A stretch of 57,536 bases of DNA from Flavobacteriaceae bacterium (GCA_009886755.1 QXYU01000031.1:1-57536), one strand, 5' to 3'. Positions 46,310-55,769 are shown, counted from the stretch's first letter. Made by a program: numbers and translations. Notes: generated by a model from the letters alone, not told the origin.

Positions 46310-47203
46310 CTAGTACGGCAGCGCTATTGATAGCCCAAAAATTTGACGCACCTGTAAATCCGCAATGGCGTTATCGTCATAGATCAACTGCAGTTCAAAC
46401 AGCGCACTTACATGCTTATTGACCTTCATTTGTGACGTTAAGGTGTAATCAAAATCGACATTTTTAAATTCTTCAAGATAATTGGTTACTACATTCAACT
46501 TATTCCGCAACAAAATGTTGGTCGCCACCTCAATATTACTCTTCATCGATACGGACACACCTGCTTCCCATCGACTGCTTTTACCAGCTGCCACGCCAAA
46601 ATAGGTTTCTCCCGCAGCAAGATCTTTTGTGAAATCAGCATCAACCACGATCACTCTTGCGTTTATGGGGTTCCATTGCAGCTGAAAAGAATCGCCTTTT
46701 GCATAAGCGAGTCCTGTTCCCAACTGCATATAAGCCGGAGAAAAAAAGTGCGTTGATTGAATTTTATCGGGCTGGTTTTTATCCAAAACAATTGACCCTG
46801 GAGCATTTTGTGTTTTTAAATCAAAACTGGAAGAAAAATTCCAAGCTTTTTCGGAACGGACTTTCAAGACTGATTGAAACACCTATTGATCATCCATTTT
46901 GGTGTAATCACTCGATTCATTGGTGCGCGCATAACCTAAAGCGAGATCAAGACGATTGGTCCAATCCCAGTGCTTATTTTTGAAGTTCAGATTATAGCTG
47001 GCATTAAACGTTCTGCTGAAGTTATTGACCCCTCCTGCCAGCCAGTTGGAAAAACTGGCTTGATTGAGTAAAATTCCTATCGAGTGTTGGTGTTTCCAAC
47101 GGGGTAGACTGTCGGAATTTTCCTCCTGACTCCATAACGAAGGAATGGAAAACAAAAGGAGAGGTAACCAATGGTTGTGACGTAAACAAATCGTCTTCAG
47201 TAT
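46310..47203 (-). pseudogene. DUF3078-type outer-membrane barrel, interrupted by TAG and lacking a start
   Basis: Read on the minus strand, the frame begins with a signal-like segment LKTICLRHNHWLPLLLFSIPSLWSQE. The codon where ATG is expected (47201-47203) is ATA, and the first alternative start is a TTG at 47153-47155 inside the signal peptide. The DUF3078 pattern follows (LLNQASFSNWLAGGVNNFS; WDWTNRLDLALGYARTNESSDYTKMDDQ in outline), then TAG at 46883-46885. The same frame continues with SVLKVRSEKAWNFSS, barrel strands, and an end QIFGLSIALPY. Two lesions plus intact flanks indicate a recent pseudogene. The sdh promoter lies downstream. Confidence 0.75.
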
Positions 47204-47252
47204 TCTAAAAGGGGGTATCTATTAAAAGGTATTCGTTAAAAGTGCTTTTCGG

Positions 47253-50081
47253 TTACTCCAGGGTAAAGTTTCTCTTTTGTATGCCTTGGTCTGTTTTAAT
47301 TTCAAGAGTGTAGATTCCCGGTTGCAAATAATAATTTCCATCCTCGGCAGGCTTCATCGTTTTTTTCTTTTTTCGTGAAGGGCGCATATTCTTTTTACCA
47401 TAGGTTAAAGAATAGCTAAGGCTAGAAAATCCTCGTTCTAAAGATCCTTGGGATTGATATACAGAAATTCCATCATTGGATTTAATCGTCAAGGCATAAG
47501 GTGTGGCAGCTGCAGTAAAAAGCTGGAATTCAAAATTGGGATAATTCCATTCTGACCAAGAGGCTTTTCGGCTTCCCCATTTTTTGGAATGCTTCATTTT
47601 CTCTGGAACAAATAGCTGTAGGGTCTGTTTTGGGTCTCTTTCTTGCAAGGCCGCTATTGAGGCTTTGTAAATAGAACGTCCATGAGTTCCTACCAGAAGA
47701 TGTTTTGCTTTTGGCTGAATTTTCAAGTCGTGAACCGCCACGGTTGTCAGTCCTTTTTCAAAGGCTTCCCAAGAGACACCTTGGTCAAAACTGACATAAA
47801 CCCCTCGATCCGTTCCTACAAAAAGAATATTCTCCTTGACAGGGTCTTCTACAATTACATTCACTGGAGCCGCTGGTAAATTTGCCGCTATGGCTTTCCA
47901 ACTTTCTCCAGCATTTTCGCTCACGTACACATAAGGCGTGAAATCATCATTTCGATACCCGTTGAGCGTTGCATAAACTCGGTTTTTCTTATGCGAAGAA
48001 GCCACAACCCGACTCACCCAAAGGTTTTGAGGTAACTTATTTGAAAGCAACTCCCAACTGGCACCGCCGTTTTGGGTTCCCTGAATTTGACCGTCATCAC
48101 TTCCCGTGTAAAGCATCCCAAATTGAAAAGGAGATTCGCTAAAGGTGGTCAAAGTTCCAAAGGCCACATTGCCTTTCTTTCCTCCTTTGGTCAAATCTGG
48201 AGAAATGGCCTCCCAGTCGTTTCCTTGGTTAAAGGAACGATGGAGTTTATTACTTCCCAAATAGAGAATGTCTTGATTGTGCGAGGACAAACAAATAGGG
48301 GTTTGCCAGTTGAAACGCAGTGGAGCTTCCCCCAACTCGTGTTTGGGTTGCACGGCTTCATAAGAATCCGAAGCCAAATCCAATCGGTAATAATTCCCAA
48401 ACTGATAACCGGTATAAACGATATTAGAATTTCTATCATCAATCGCCACCTGCATTCCGTCGCCACCCATGATTTCCTTCCAAGGATATTGACCGTTGGC
48501 TTGCCAACTGCGATCTTCTTTTGCATTGTGAGGGCCTTTCCAAACACCATTGTCTTGCAAGCCGCCATAGACATTATACGGCTCTTCATGGTCGATGTTG
48601 ATCGCGTAAAACTGCCCCACTTGAGGGGTGTTGTTTTTACTCCAATGTGCTCCGTCTGTGTAGGTGATATTGACCCCACCATCATTTCCATTGATCAGGT
48701 GACCGGGTTGCTTGGGGTTGATCCATAGGGCATGATGATCGGAATGGACATTGCGTTTGGACAGATATTCAAAGCTTTTACCCCCATCATTAGAGGTCAA
48801 AAGAGGAACCCCATAGATGTAAATTTTATCTGCATCATAGGGTGCTACATGAATGTGTCCAAAGTAGTATCCGTAACTGTAATACACTCCATCTAGGTAG
48901 CCCTCATGGGTTTTCTGCCAATTGGCGCCACCATCGGTGCTTTTGTAAACCTCTGCTCCTACCACAGGAGTGTCAAAGAGTAAAGAATTGGCGTCTTCCA
49001 AATAGGTCGCCAAATCAACCGGCCTGATCTGTCCGTTACGCACTTGGTTTTTTAAATTTTCAGCTCGGTATTTTTCTTGGAAACCATTTTGCTTGAGATA
49101 GGTGTTGATTTCTTTATTGGGCAAGGCTAAAAAAGCATTACGACTCATGGTCTTAAAATCCGATTTGGTCAAACCCTGGCTTTCTTTTTCAGCTTCTTTT
49201 TCTCGACGAAACTGGCTGTCATGGATGGCATAAATAGTATTGGCATCGTAAACAGCCAATCCGATACGACCCACTCCGTCCCCCGTACGAAAACCACTTT
49301 CAGGTGTACTCATCAGTCGCCAAGTCTGCCCGCCATCGGTACTTTTGTAAATCCCCGAATGGGAACCGCTCCCAGAAAAATTCCAAGCCTTACGATCTTT
49401 TTGCCAAGCCGCCGCAAAAACAACATTGAAATCAGCCGTCAAAGAGACCATGTCTATAATTCCTGTTTCATCATTGATATAAAGCGTCTGCTCCCAAGTG
49501 GCTCCGGCATCTGAAGTAACATAAACGCCACGTTCCGAATTGGGGGTGTATAAATGGCCTGTTACTCCCACTACCAAATGATTTGGATTGTTGGGATCAA
49601 TCAAAATTTTTCCAATATGATGACTGCTATTGAGGCCGTGCTGCGTCCAAGTAGCGCCATTGTCTGTGGTGCGGAGCATCCCGATACCGGCGTAGGAAGA
49701 ACGGGAGGAATTGTTTTCTCCCGTACCAACCCAGAGGGTTCGGGAAGGCCAGTGCATGGCTATTTCACCGATGTTTTGCGTGGGAGCATTGTCTGTAATG
49801 GAGACAAAGCTGATTCCATTGTCTTGGGTATGCCATACGCCTCCAGAGGCATAGGCCACATAAAATTCTGTTGGTAGTTCAGGGTTCACCGCCAAGGCCA
49901 CCACCCGACCGCTCATAATGGAGGGACCGATATTTTCAAAAGGGATGTTTTTGACATAAGAAGCCGACTGCATTTTTTCATGCTCTACAGTAGCTGCGAG
50001 AATTGCTTCTCCTGAAGTGGGTTGTGCACGAACCAAAAAAGACCCTAAAAGCAAGCAAAGTGGAAACCAAAGATTTTTCAT
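47253..50081 (-). CDS. Secreted VPS10/sortilin-type BNR-repeat protein, 942 aa
   Basis: It is a paralogue of the protein at 15290-18418, with a signal peptide (LWFPLCLLLGSFLVRAQ). Asp-box repeats of the S/TxDxGxxW type are RTTDNGATW, VTSDAGATW, KSTDGGQTW and KSTDGGANW. An insertion with many charged residues lies near residues 295-345 (REKEAEKESQGLTK), absent as such from the longer paralogue. The C-terminal region has a basic patch KKNMRPSRKKKKTMKP and ends with a strand pair. The beta-propeller is predicted to be periplasmic or secreted; no catalytic residues are assignable. Confidence 0.9.
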   Translation of the reverse strand: MKNLWFPLCLLLGSFLVRAQPTSGEAILAATVEHEKMQSASYVKNIPFENIGPSIMSGRVVALAVNPELPTEFYVAYASGGVWHTQDNGISFVSITDNAPTQNIGEIAMHWPSRTLWVGTGENNSSRSSYAGIGMLRTTDNGATWTQHGLNSSHHIGKILIDPNNPNHLVVGVTGHLYTPNSERGVYVTSDAGATWEQTLYINDETGIIDMVSLTADFNVVFAAAWQKDRKAWNFSGSGSHSGIYKSTDGGQTWRLMSTPESGFRTGDGVGRIGLAVYDANTIYAIHDSQFRREKEAEKESQGLTKSDFKTMSRNAFLALPNKEINTYLKQNGFQEKYRAENLKNQVRNGQIRPVDLATYLEDANSLLFDTPVVGAEVYKSTDGGANWQKTHEGYLDGVYYSYGYYFGHIHVAPYDADKIYIYGVPLLTSNDGGKSFEYLSKRNVHSDHHALWINPKQPGHLINGNDGGVNITYTDGAHWSKNNTPQVGQFYAINIDHEEPYNVYGGLQDNGVWKGPHNAKEDRSWQANGQYPWKEIMGGDGMQVAIDDRNSNIVYTGYQFGNYYRLDLASDSYEAVQPKHELGEAPLRFNWQTPICLSSHNQDILYLGSNKLHRSFNQGNDWEAISPDLTKGGKKGNVAFGTLTTFSESPFQFGMLYTGSDDGQIQGTQNGGASWELLSNKLPQNLWVSRVVASSHKKNRVYATLNGYRNDDFTPYVYVSENAGESWKAIAANLPAAPVNVIVEDPVKENILFVGTDRGVYVSFDQGVSWEAFEKGLTTVAVHDLKIQPKAKHLLVGTHGRSIYKASIAALQERDPKQTLQLFVPEKMKHSKKWGSRKASWSEWNYPNFEFQLFTAAATPYALTIKSNDGISVYQSQGSLERGFSSLSYSLTYGKKNMRPSRKKKKTMKPAEDGNYYLQPGIYTLEIKTDQGIQKRNFTLE

Positions 50082-50144
50082 ATCGGACTGAATTTTAGGG
50101 TATCAAAGTACAAAAAACTACCTTAGTGTTTTAAATCTTACAGT

Positions 50145-51437
50145 ATGCGTTACGAACCCTTATCTTCTGACATTTATCAAAAGAATCGACAGTCTTTTAT
50201 GGCGGCTTTAAACCCCAAAAGCCTGGCTGTGTTCAACTCCAACGACACCTATCCCATCAGCGCAGACAGCACCCTTCCTTTTGCGCAACACACTGATATG
50301 CTTTACCTCACAGGGGTGGATCAAGAAGAAACCATTTTGATCCTTTTCCCCGATGCCGCGGATCCCAAGCATCGAGAGGTTTTGTTTTTACGAGAAACCA
50401 ATCCCCATATTGCCGTTTGGGAAGGAGCCAAACTCACCCGAAAAGCCGCTCGCGATTTGACCGGTATTGAGACGATCTATTGGGTTCAGGATTTCGAAAA
50501 GGTTTTCTTTGAATTAGCCGCCCAATGCGACACTTTCTACTTCAATAAAAATGAGCATTATCGTGCGGCAGTGGAAACCCAAACACGAGAAGACCGCTTT
50601 ATCGAATGGGCTCAAAAAAATTATCCTACTCATCAATCGGCCCGAAGCAATCCGATTTTACAAAAATTACGCTCTCTTAAATCCGCAGCAGAAATCGAAC
50701 AAATCCGAAAGGCTTGTGAAATCACCCATCAAGGGTTTCGACGAATACTTTCCTTTGTAAAACCCGGTGTTTGGGAATACGAAATTGAAGCTGAATTCAT
50801 ACATGAATTCCTACGCCACCGATCGGACGGCTTTGCTTATGAACCCATTATCGCCAGTGGCGCCAATAGCAATGTGCTTCATTATACCGAAAACAAAAAC
50901 CAGTGCCAGGCAGGAGACCTATTACTGCTCGATGTTGGAGCTAGTTATGGTCGTTATAGTTCGGATATGACCCGAACCATTCCTGTGTCAGGGCAGTTCA
51001 CCCCACGACAAAAGGCGGTCTACAATGCCGTACTTCGTGTTAAAAATGAAGCGACAAAGCTCCTCCGGCCCGGCGTCCTTTGGAAGCAATATCATTTTGA
51101 GGTGGGTAAAATCATGACTAGTGAATTACTAGGGCTTGGCTTGCTTGACAAAGCAGATGTCCAAAATGAGACCACAGCAAAACCGGCCTATAAAAAGTAT
51201 TTTATGCATGGGACTTCACACCATTTGGGCTTGGATACCCATGACTATGGTTTGCTGCATCTTCCTATGGAGCCCAATATGGTCTTTACCGTTGAACCCG
51301 GTATTTATCTTCCCGACGAGGGCTTTGGCATTCGCTTGGAAGACGATGTGGTGGTACAAGCTTCTGGAGAACCCATAAATATAATGGCGCAGATTCCACT
51401 TGAAGCAGATGAAATTGAGGACTTAATGAATGCCTAG
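50145..51437 (+). CDS. pepP: Xaa-Pro aminopeptidase (aminopeptidase P)
   Basis: The 430-residue cytosolic metallopeptidase removes N-terminal residues before proline. An N-terminal creatinase-like domain is followed by the pita-bread domain with two-metal ligands: Asp in LLLDVGASYGRYSSD (two Asp), His in MHGTSHHLGLDTHD, Glu in FTVEPGIYLP, and Glu in IRLEDDVVV. It is divergent from the VPS10-like gene by 63 nt and convergent with the broken SRPBCC/GyrI-like gene, overlapping it by 4 nt. Confidence 0.95.
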   Translation: MRYEPLSSDIYQKNRQSFMAALNPKSLAVFNSNDTYPISADSTLPFAQHTDMLYLTGVDQEETILILFPDAADPKHREVLFLRETNPHIAVWEGAKLTRKAARDLTGIETIYWVQDFEKVFFELAAQCDTFYFNKNEHYRAAVETQTREDRFIEWAQKNYPTHQSARSNPILQKLRSLKSAAEIEQIRKACEITHQGFRRILSFVKPGVWEYEIEAEFIHEFLRHRSDGFAYEPIIASGANSNVLHYTENKNQCQAGDLLLLDVGASYGRYSSDMTRTIPVSGQFTPRQKAVYNAVLRVKNEATKLLRPGVLWKQYHFEVGKIMTSELLGLGLLDKADVQNETTAKPAYKKYFMHGTSHHLGLDTHDYGLLHLPMEPNMVFTVEPGIYLPDEGFGIRLEDDVVVQASGEPINIMAQIPLEADEIEDLMNA

Positions 51438-52368
51438 GCTTTTGCTGGAAAGAGTATTTCACTTTTTAATTCCAATTCTGAAGTGTCCTTAGGGTTGTTC
51501 CAATACACTTCCATTGGGGGTGTTTTTTTAAGAGGCTTAAACTGTTTGCTTCGCAAATGCATAGCGGCTGCCGACCAAGCATTGGCAATATGCCGATAAG
51601 GACCTTGGTGCAATACGGAATAGACCTGCATGGCAGGGAGCGTTCCGGTAACCATATCCGACTCTAAATCTGTAGGTATTTCCGTCAAGGGAAGGGCTGC
51701 CGTATATATTACCTTTTTACGAACTACATCAAACTTGTGGTAAATGGAAAAAGGAGCACCTGCTTGAAGGGCTTTCCACTTTTGATGAAAAAGGGGCGTC
51801 AAGCGACCAAAGTCTTCTCCCATACATTGTTCCATCTCAGCAGTACTGATGCTTCTTTGAAGCCCTACATATTGCATTGCTGGGTGCTTTTTCAATCCCA
51901 AAAACTTGATTGAAGAATTGGTTTTTCCCGTTTCTGCAAAATCTTTTAGAAGCCGTAGGCCACGTCCATAGTCTTGACTGATATAGGCCTCCATGGATTT
52001 TTTCATCCAAAACAAAAAGAAAGGTATGCCGCTATCTATGGTCCATCGAACTTGAGTAGATGCTCCTTCTTCTTTTAGATAAAAAGCTACTTTGGCTTGG
52101 GATTTCCAAGGTTTTAAGAATGTCAAATCCATCAGTGAAAAATCATGCTTTGCTGACTTTCGGGTGATTTGCATTTGTCCCGAACCGATGATTTGGCCCT
52201 CCCACTGGTAAAATCTCCAGAGTCTGCAATAGTGACTTTTGCTTCGGGTTCTGCCAGCAACCAAGGCGACCAGGTCTGCCAATGGTGGTAATCACTTAAA
52301 ATGGAATAGATTTTTAAAGGTTTTTCTTGGATGACGATGGACTCGTCGATACGCATTTTGGGCATCAC
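51434..52368 (-). pseudogene. SRPBCC + GyrI-like effector-binding protein with 1-nt frameshift
   Basis: The N-terminal frame (from ATG 52368) gives an SRPBCC-type start: RIDESIVIQEKPLKIYSILSDYHHWQTWSPWL in outline, on to EAKVTIADSGDF. At the AAAA run 52210-52213 the frame must gain one base; the other frame then reads YQWEGQIIGSGQMQITR and continues without stop. It covers a hydrophobic patch, a GyrI-like domain and an end LKSEILFPAKA. With one base restored the product is 311 residues. Homologous proteins are SRPBCC-AraC effector-binding fusions. The lesion could be a homopolymer error. Confidence 0.8.
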
Positions 52369-52450
52369 ATAAGGTTAAAGTTCAACTTTTTTAGAATCGT
52401 TTGGCAAGCTGGGGGCTTTCCATTACGAACTTACATAAAATTGAAAACTT

Positions 52451-52573
52451 CTAACAGTCGCAATTTTTCCCACAACTGGAGTCGGACTTAGAGGGCATCC
52501 AAAAACGGCGATACAATAAACGGAGTGCCAAAAAAGCCGCTAGGGTTACTAAAAGTACTTGAAGCCAGTCCAT
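52451..52573 (-). CDS. FeoB-associated Cys-rich membrane protein, 40 aa
   Basis: This small protein has one hydrophobic helix (LQVLLVTLAAFLALRLLYRRFW) and a C-terminal cysteine tail SSCGKNCDC, matching the FeoB-associated Cys-rich family. The start is ATG 52573, whose first base is the last base of the feoB stop (TAATG), so it is translationally coupled to feoB. It may assist ferrous iron uptake through its cysteine motif; the mechanism is not established. The longer frame upstream is not used. Confidence 0.88.
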   Translation of the reverse strand: MDWLQVLLVTLAAFLALRLLYRRFWMPSKSDSSCGKNCDC

Positions 52574-54669
52574 TAGGATAAAATTTGATAGGCCGCAAAG
52601 GCAGTGACATAGGCGATTACAGTCATCAGACCCAACTGAAGCAATGGCCATCGCCAGCTGTTTGTTTCTTTTTTGACAATGGCTAAGGTGCTCATGCACT
52701 GCATGGAAAAGGCATAAAATAACATCAGAGAAATTCCAGTAGCCAGATCAAACACCACTTGTCCATTGGCTCTTTTTTCTTGGGCCATTTTGTTTTTTAT
52801 GGGGGTTTCTTCTTCGCTCCCAACGCTGTAAATCGTTGCTAAACTTCCTACAAAAACTTCACGCGCCGCAAAGGAACTAATCAAAGCGATGCCTATTTTC
52901 CAATCATAGCCCAAAGGTCGGATGACAGGTTCAATGGCTTTCCCTAAGATCCCAATGTAAGAATGCTCCAGGCGATAGGAGGCTATTTCAGCTTCGAGAG
53001 CCTCTTCGGTCAATGGGTTATTGATATTGGCTTCGCGTACAATCGTATCGGCCTTGGTGAATGGCTCGCCTGGACCAAAGGAGGCCATTAACCAGAGTAG
53101 TACCGAAAATGCCAAGATAATTTTACCCGCTTCGGTAACAAAGGATTTTGTTTTTTCAAGTACTGTGATTCCCACGTTTTTTAACTGCGGCATTTTGTAG
53201 TTGGGCATCTCAACGACAAAATAACTTTTGGTCGTGGTTTTAAAATAGCTTTTCAAAATCCAAGAAGAAAGCAAGGCCATGGCAAAGCCAAGGATATATA
53301 ACCCCATCAGGGTAAGTCCCTGTGCATTGATCCCCAAAATACTCCGTTCGGGAATGACCAATGAAATCAAAATTAAATAGACCGGAAGCCGTGCGGAACA
53401 GGTGGTGAAAGGAGTCACTAAAATCGTGAGCAGGCGTTCTTTCCAGTTTTCAATATTTCGGGTGGCCATCACCGCCGGAATGGCACAGGCCGTTCCCGAA
53501 ATCAAGGGGATCACGCTTTTACCACTCAAGCCAAAACGGCGCAATCCGCGATCCATCAAAAATACCACGCGACTCATATAGCCCGATTCTTCCAACAAGG
53601 AAATGAACAAAAAGAGAAAAGCAATCTGAGGGATAAATATTACAATCCCTCCCAAACCGGGAATAATTCCTTCTGCCAATAAACTGGTGAAAAGACCGGG
53701 GGGTAATTCGGCATTGACCCACTGACTCAGTTGAGCAAAACTCGAATCAATGAAGTCCATGGGAACGCTGCTCCAATCAAAAATAGACTGAAAAATCAAG
53801 AACAGTAGTGCAAAAAAGAAAACATAGCCCCAAACCTTGTGGATCAAAATGCGATCAATTCGACTACGAAGATCCGTAGCTGCATCATTGTTTACCTGAT
53901 AGGTCTGCTTCAGCGTTTGATTGATGATCTGGTAGCGCTTGATGGTTTCTTTTTGCTGCAAACGTTTGAGCACTGCATCGCTTTGGACTTTGAAATCACT
54001 GGCAGCTTGAATTCGCTTGCGCTCTAGACTGGAGAAATTCACGTCTTGCGTGATCACCAGCCACAACTTGTATAAGGATTCTGTTGGAAAGGTTTTTTGC
54101 AATCGAGAAAAATAATCCGCATCAATGGTTTCCAGATCGAGCAAAGGCGTTGTGGGCAGTTGTCGGTAATTGACGAGGGCTTCTTTGAGTGCTGCTACAC
54201 CTTCTTGATGGCGCATGCTAGTCAGAATCACTTGCGTGCCTAAGTCCGCTTGTAGCTGTTCTACTTCAATACTGATTCCTTTGCGTTTCATTTGGTCGGA
54301 CATATTGACAACCAAAAGCGTAGGAATCTCCAAATCCTTGATTTGAGTGAAGAGCAGTAAATTTCTTTTTAGATTTTCCACATCAGTAACCACTACAGCA
54401 ACATCAGGAAAGTCTTTGTTGTTTCGATTGAGCAACAATTCGATGACAACACTCTCATCCATCGAAGATGCATTGAGGCTGTAGGTCCCTGGTAGGTCTA
54501 AAATGTGCGCTTTGGTGGTTCGGTTCAAGCGGCAGCTCCCTTCTTTTTTTTCCACCGTAATTCCGGGATAGTTCCCTACTTTTTGATTGAGGCCTGTAAG
54601 TGCATTGAATACGGATGTTTTGCCCGTATTCGGGTTTCCAATCAACGCTACTTTGAGGAAGTGCGCCAT
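52573..54669 (-). CDS. feoB: Ferrous iron transport protein B
   Basis: The 698-residue inner-membrane Fe2+ transporter has an N-terminal GTPase domain: G1 GNPNTGKT (11-18), the switch II DLPGTYSLN segment, and VVNMSDQMKRKG as the G4-like region. Two Gate domains follow, with the motif IPLISGTACAIPAVMATR and PFTTCSARLPVYLIL carrying a cysteine, and a second Gate half near the C-terminus. A helical GDI region links them. It is 3 nt from feoA upstream, and the FeoB-associated gene follows with a TAATG overlap. Confidence 0.97.
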   Translation of the reverse strand: MAHFLKVALIGNPNTGKTSVFNALTGLNQKVGNYPGITVEKKEGSCRLNRTTKAHILDLPGTYSLNASSMDESVVIELLLNRNNKDFPDVAVVVTDVENLKRNLLLFTQIKDLEIPTLLVVNMSDQMKRKGISIEVEQLQADLGTQVILTSMRHQEGVAALKEALVNYRQLPTTPLLDLETIDADYFSRLQKTFPTESLYKLWLVITQDVNFSSLERKRIQAASDFKVQSDAVLKRLQQKETIKRYQIINQTLKQTYQVNNDAATDLRSRIDRILIHKVWGYVFFFALLFLIFQSIFDWSSVPMDFIDSSFAQLSQWVNAELPPGLFTSLLAEGIIPGLGGIVIFIPQIAFLFLFISLLEESGYMSRVVFLMDRGLRRFGLSGKSVIPLISGTACAIPAVMATRNIENWKERLLTILVTPFTTCSARLPVYLILISLVIPERSILGINAQGLTLMGLYILGFAMALLSSWILKSYFKTTTKSYFVVEMPNYKMPQLKNVGITVLEKTKSFVTEAGKIILAFSVLLWLMASFGPGEPFTKADTIVREANINNPLTEEALEAEIASYRLEHSYIGILGKAIEPVIRPLGYDWKIGIALISSFAAREVFVGSLATIYSVGSEEETPIKNKMAQEKRANGQVVFDLATGISLMLFYAFSMQCMSTLAIVKKETNSWRWPLLQLGLMTVIAYVTAFAAYQILS

Positions 54670-54672
54670 GTG

Positions 54673-54897
54673 TTAGGGACGTTCAATCTCTATAAGGGAG
54701 GCTACCTCTCTTCGGATGGCCATGTGGCAGCCGTCGATCTCCAAATAGAGTGGACAGTTAAAAGGTGCTCTGTGAAGAAGGCAGACCTTATTGCCAGGAA
54801 GACAGCCCATTTCAATGAGCTTCAAAGGCAATTTTTCGGTTTCGAAATCCACAATCGTTGCGTGTTCTCCGGGCTCTAGTGAATCAAGAAATTGCAT
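54673..54897 (-). CDS. feoA: Ferrous iron transport protein A
   Basis: The 74-residue cytosolic SH3-like protein has the FeoA pattern: LDSLEPGEHATIVDFE, KLIEMGCLPGNKVCLLHRAPFNCPLYLEIDG in outline, and AIRREVASLIEIE. It is needed for FeoB activity. It is first in feoA-feoB-FeoB-associated and has a -7 promoter box and an 8-bp direct repeat immediately upstream. Confidence 0.95.
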   Translation of the reverse strand: MQFLDSLEPGEHATIVDFETEKLPLKLIEMGCLPGNKVCLLHRAPFNCPLYLEIDGCHMAIRREVASLIEIERP

Positions 54898-54898
54898 T

Positions 54899-54917
54899 AT
54901 TTAGAATCAATTTAGAA
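54899..54917. repeat. 8-bp direct repeat in the feoA leader
   Basis: ATTTAGAA occurs at 54899-54906 and 54910-54917, an 11-bp period (about one helical turn), between the feoA -7 box and its start codon. The position suits an operator for an iron-responsive repressor, but it does not look like a canonical Fur box. Confidence 0.4.
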
Positions 54918-54919
54918 AA

Positions 54920-54927
54920 CAAAAATA
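54920..54927 (-). promoter_or_regulatory. feoA -7 box
   Basis: On the minus strand TATTTTTG matches TAnnTTTG exactly and ends 22 nt upstream of the feoA ATG. No clear -33 TTG is present. It indicates that feoAB is transcribed separately from the SCO gene. Confidence 0.5.
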
Positions 54928-54962
54928 GGATATTTTAGGGAAGCGGAAACAGAAAATGAGAA

Positions 54963-55640
54963 TTAAGGTTGGGGAAATTCGAGTTGAAGGATGGCCACGT
55001 CTTTGATAAGCTGCTCCATCGCCTCTGCTTGAGTGCCATCGTAAAATCCACGAATGCGTTGCAACGGGTCAACCAAAACAAAGTTCTCCGTGTGGATCAT
55101 ATCATACGGTCCACCATCTCCATCGTTTTTGGCAACCAAATACGATTGACGTGCTAGTTTGTAAATTTCTTTTTTGTCCCCTGTAAGAAGATTCCACTTT
55201 TGATCGTTTACGCCTTTTTCCAAAGCGTATTTTTTGAGCTGCGCGACCGAGTCAATTTTGGGGGTTACACTGTAAGAAAGCAGTCGAATTTGATCGTCTG
55301 CAGCAAATGCCTGCTGCAAGTCATGCATGTTGGCGGTCATTATGGGGCAAATGCTGGGGCAGGTCGTAAAGAAAAAATCAGCGATGTGGATCTTGTCCAC
55401 CACCCATTTTTGACTCACCCACAGACCGTTTTGATTTTGCAAACGAAAATCGGCAATGCGATGGTATTTTTTAACATGTTGAAGGGTGCTGTCCACCAAT
55501 TCAAAGTTCACCATTGCGGGTTGAAAAATGGGAAGGTACGGTTTGGGTTGCAAGGCCCGATAGAACAACCACAAAATGATGGTGCTTACAGCAGCAAACA
55601 CAATTAAAAACCGTCGGTATTTTTGAAAAAATGCCTTCAT
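54963..55640 (-). CDS. SCO1/SenC family protein
   Basis: The 225-residue protein has an N-terminal membrane anchor (RRFLIVFAAVSTIILWLFY) and a thioredoxin-like domain in the periplasm. The copper ligands are Cys94 and Cys98 in FFTTCPSICPIM, with the third ligand His in MIHTENFVLVD. SCO proteins deliver copper to cytochrome c oxidase CuA or act as thiol-disulfide reductants. The neighbouring genes are not oxidase genes. It has its own -7 box 15 nt upstream of the start codon. Confidence 0.94.
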   Translation of the reverse strand: MKAFFQKYRRFLIVFAAVSTIILWLFYRALQPKPYLPIFQPAMVNFELVDSTLQHVKKYHRIADFRLQNQNGLWVSQKWVVDKIHIADFFFTTCPSICPIMTANMHDLQQAFAADDQIRLLSYSVTPKIDSVAQLKKYALEKGVNDQKWNLLTGDKKEIYKLARQSYLVAKNDGDGGPYDMIHTENFVLVDPLQRIRGFYDGTQAEAMEQLIKDVAILQLEFPQP

Positions 55641-55654
55641 AGTTATTTTCAGAG

Positions 55655-55662
55655 CAAAGGTA
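55655..55662 (-). promoter_or_regulatory. SCO gene -7 box
   Basis: On the minus strand TACCTTTG is an exact TAnnTTTG match ending 14 nt from the ATG at 55640. No TTG -33 element is seen at the normal distance. Confidence 0.45.
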
Positions 55663-55741
55663 CATAATTGTCATTCGGCCATCGTACCACTGCGCTACTA
55701 TTTAGAAAGTGTTAAAATACATACTGCTCGTAAAAAAAGTT

Positions 55742-55749
55742 TAATTTTG
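55742..55749 (+). promoter_or_regulatory. rseP -7 box
   Basis: TAATTTTG matches TAnnTTTG exactly and ends 20 nt before the rseP ATG at 55770. A -33 TTG is not found at 17-23 nt. Confidence 0.5.
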
Positions 55750-55769
55750 GACACCTTTTAAATCCACCT

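Noticed and set aside
36587-47203. Alternative genetic code with TGA, TAG or TAA read through
   Set aside because: All three codons also terminate intact genes here (for example hemC ends with TGA), and the damaged genes differ in lesion type, including frameshifts and a lost start.
48072-48728. Plus-strand 218-codon frame within the VPS10-like gene
   Set aside because: It lies fully opposite a well-supported coding region with conserved Asp boxes; no signal for a separate gene.
47253-50081. Type IX secretion C-terminal domain in the VPS10-like proteins
   Set aside because: The C-termini do not show a pattern I can identify as a T9SS sorting domain.
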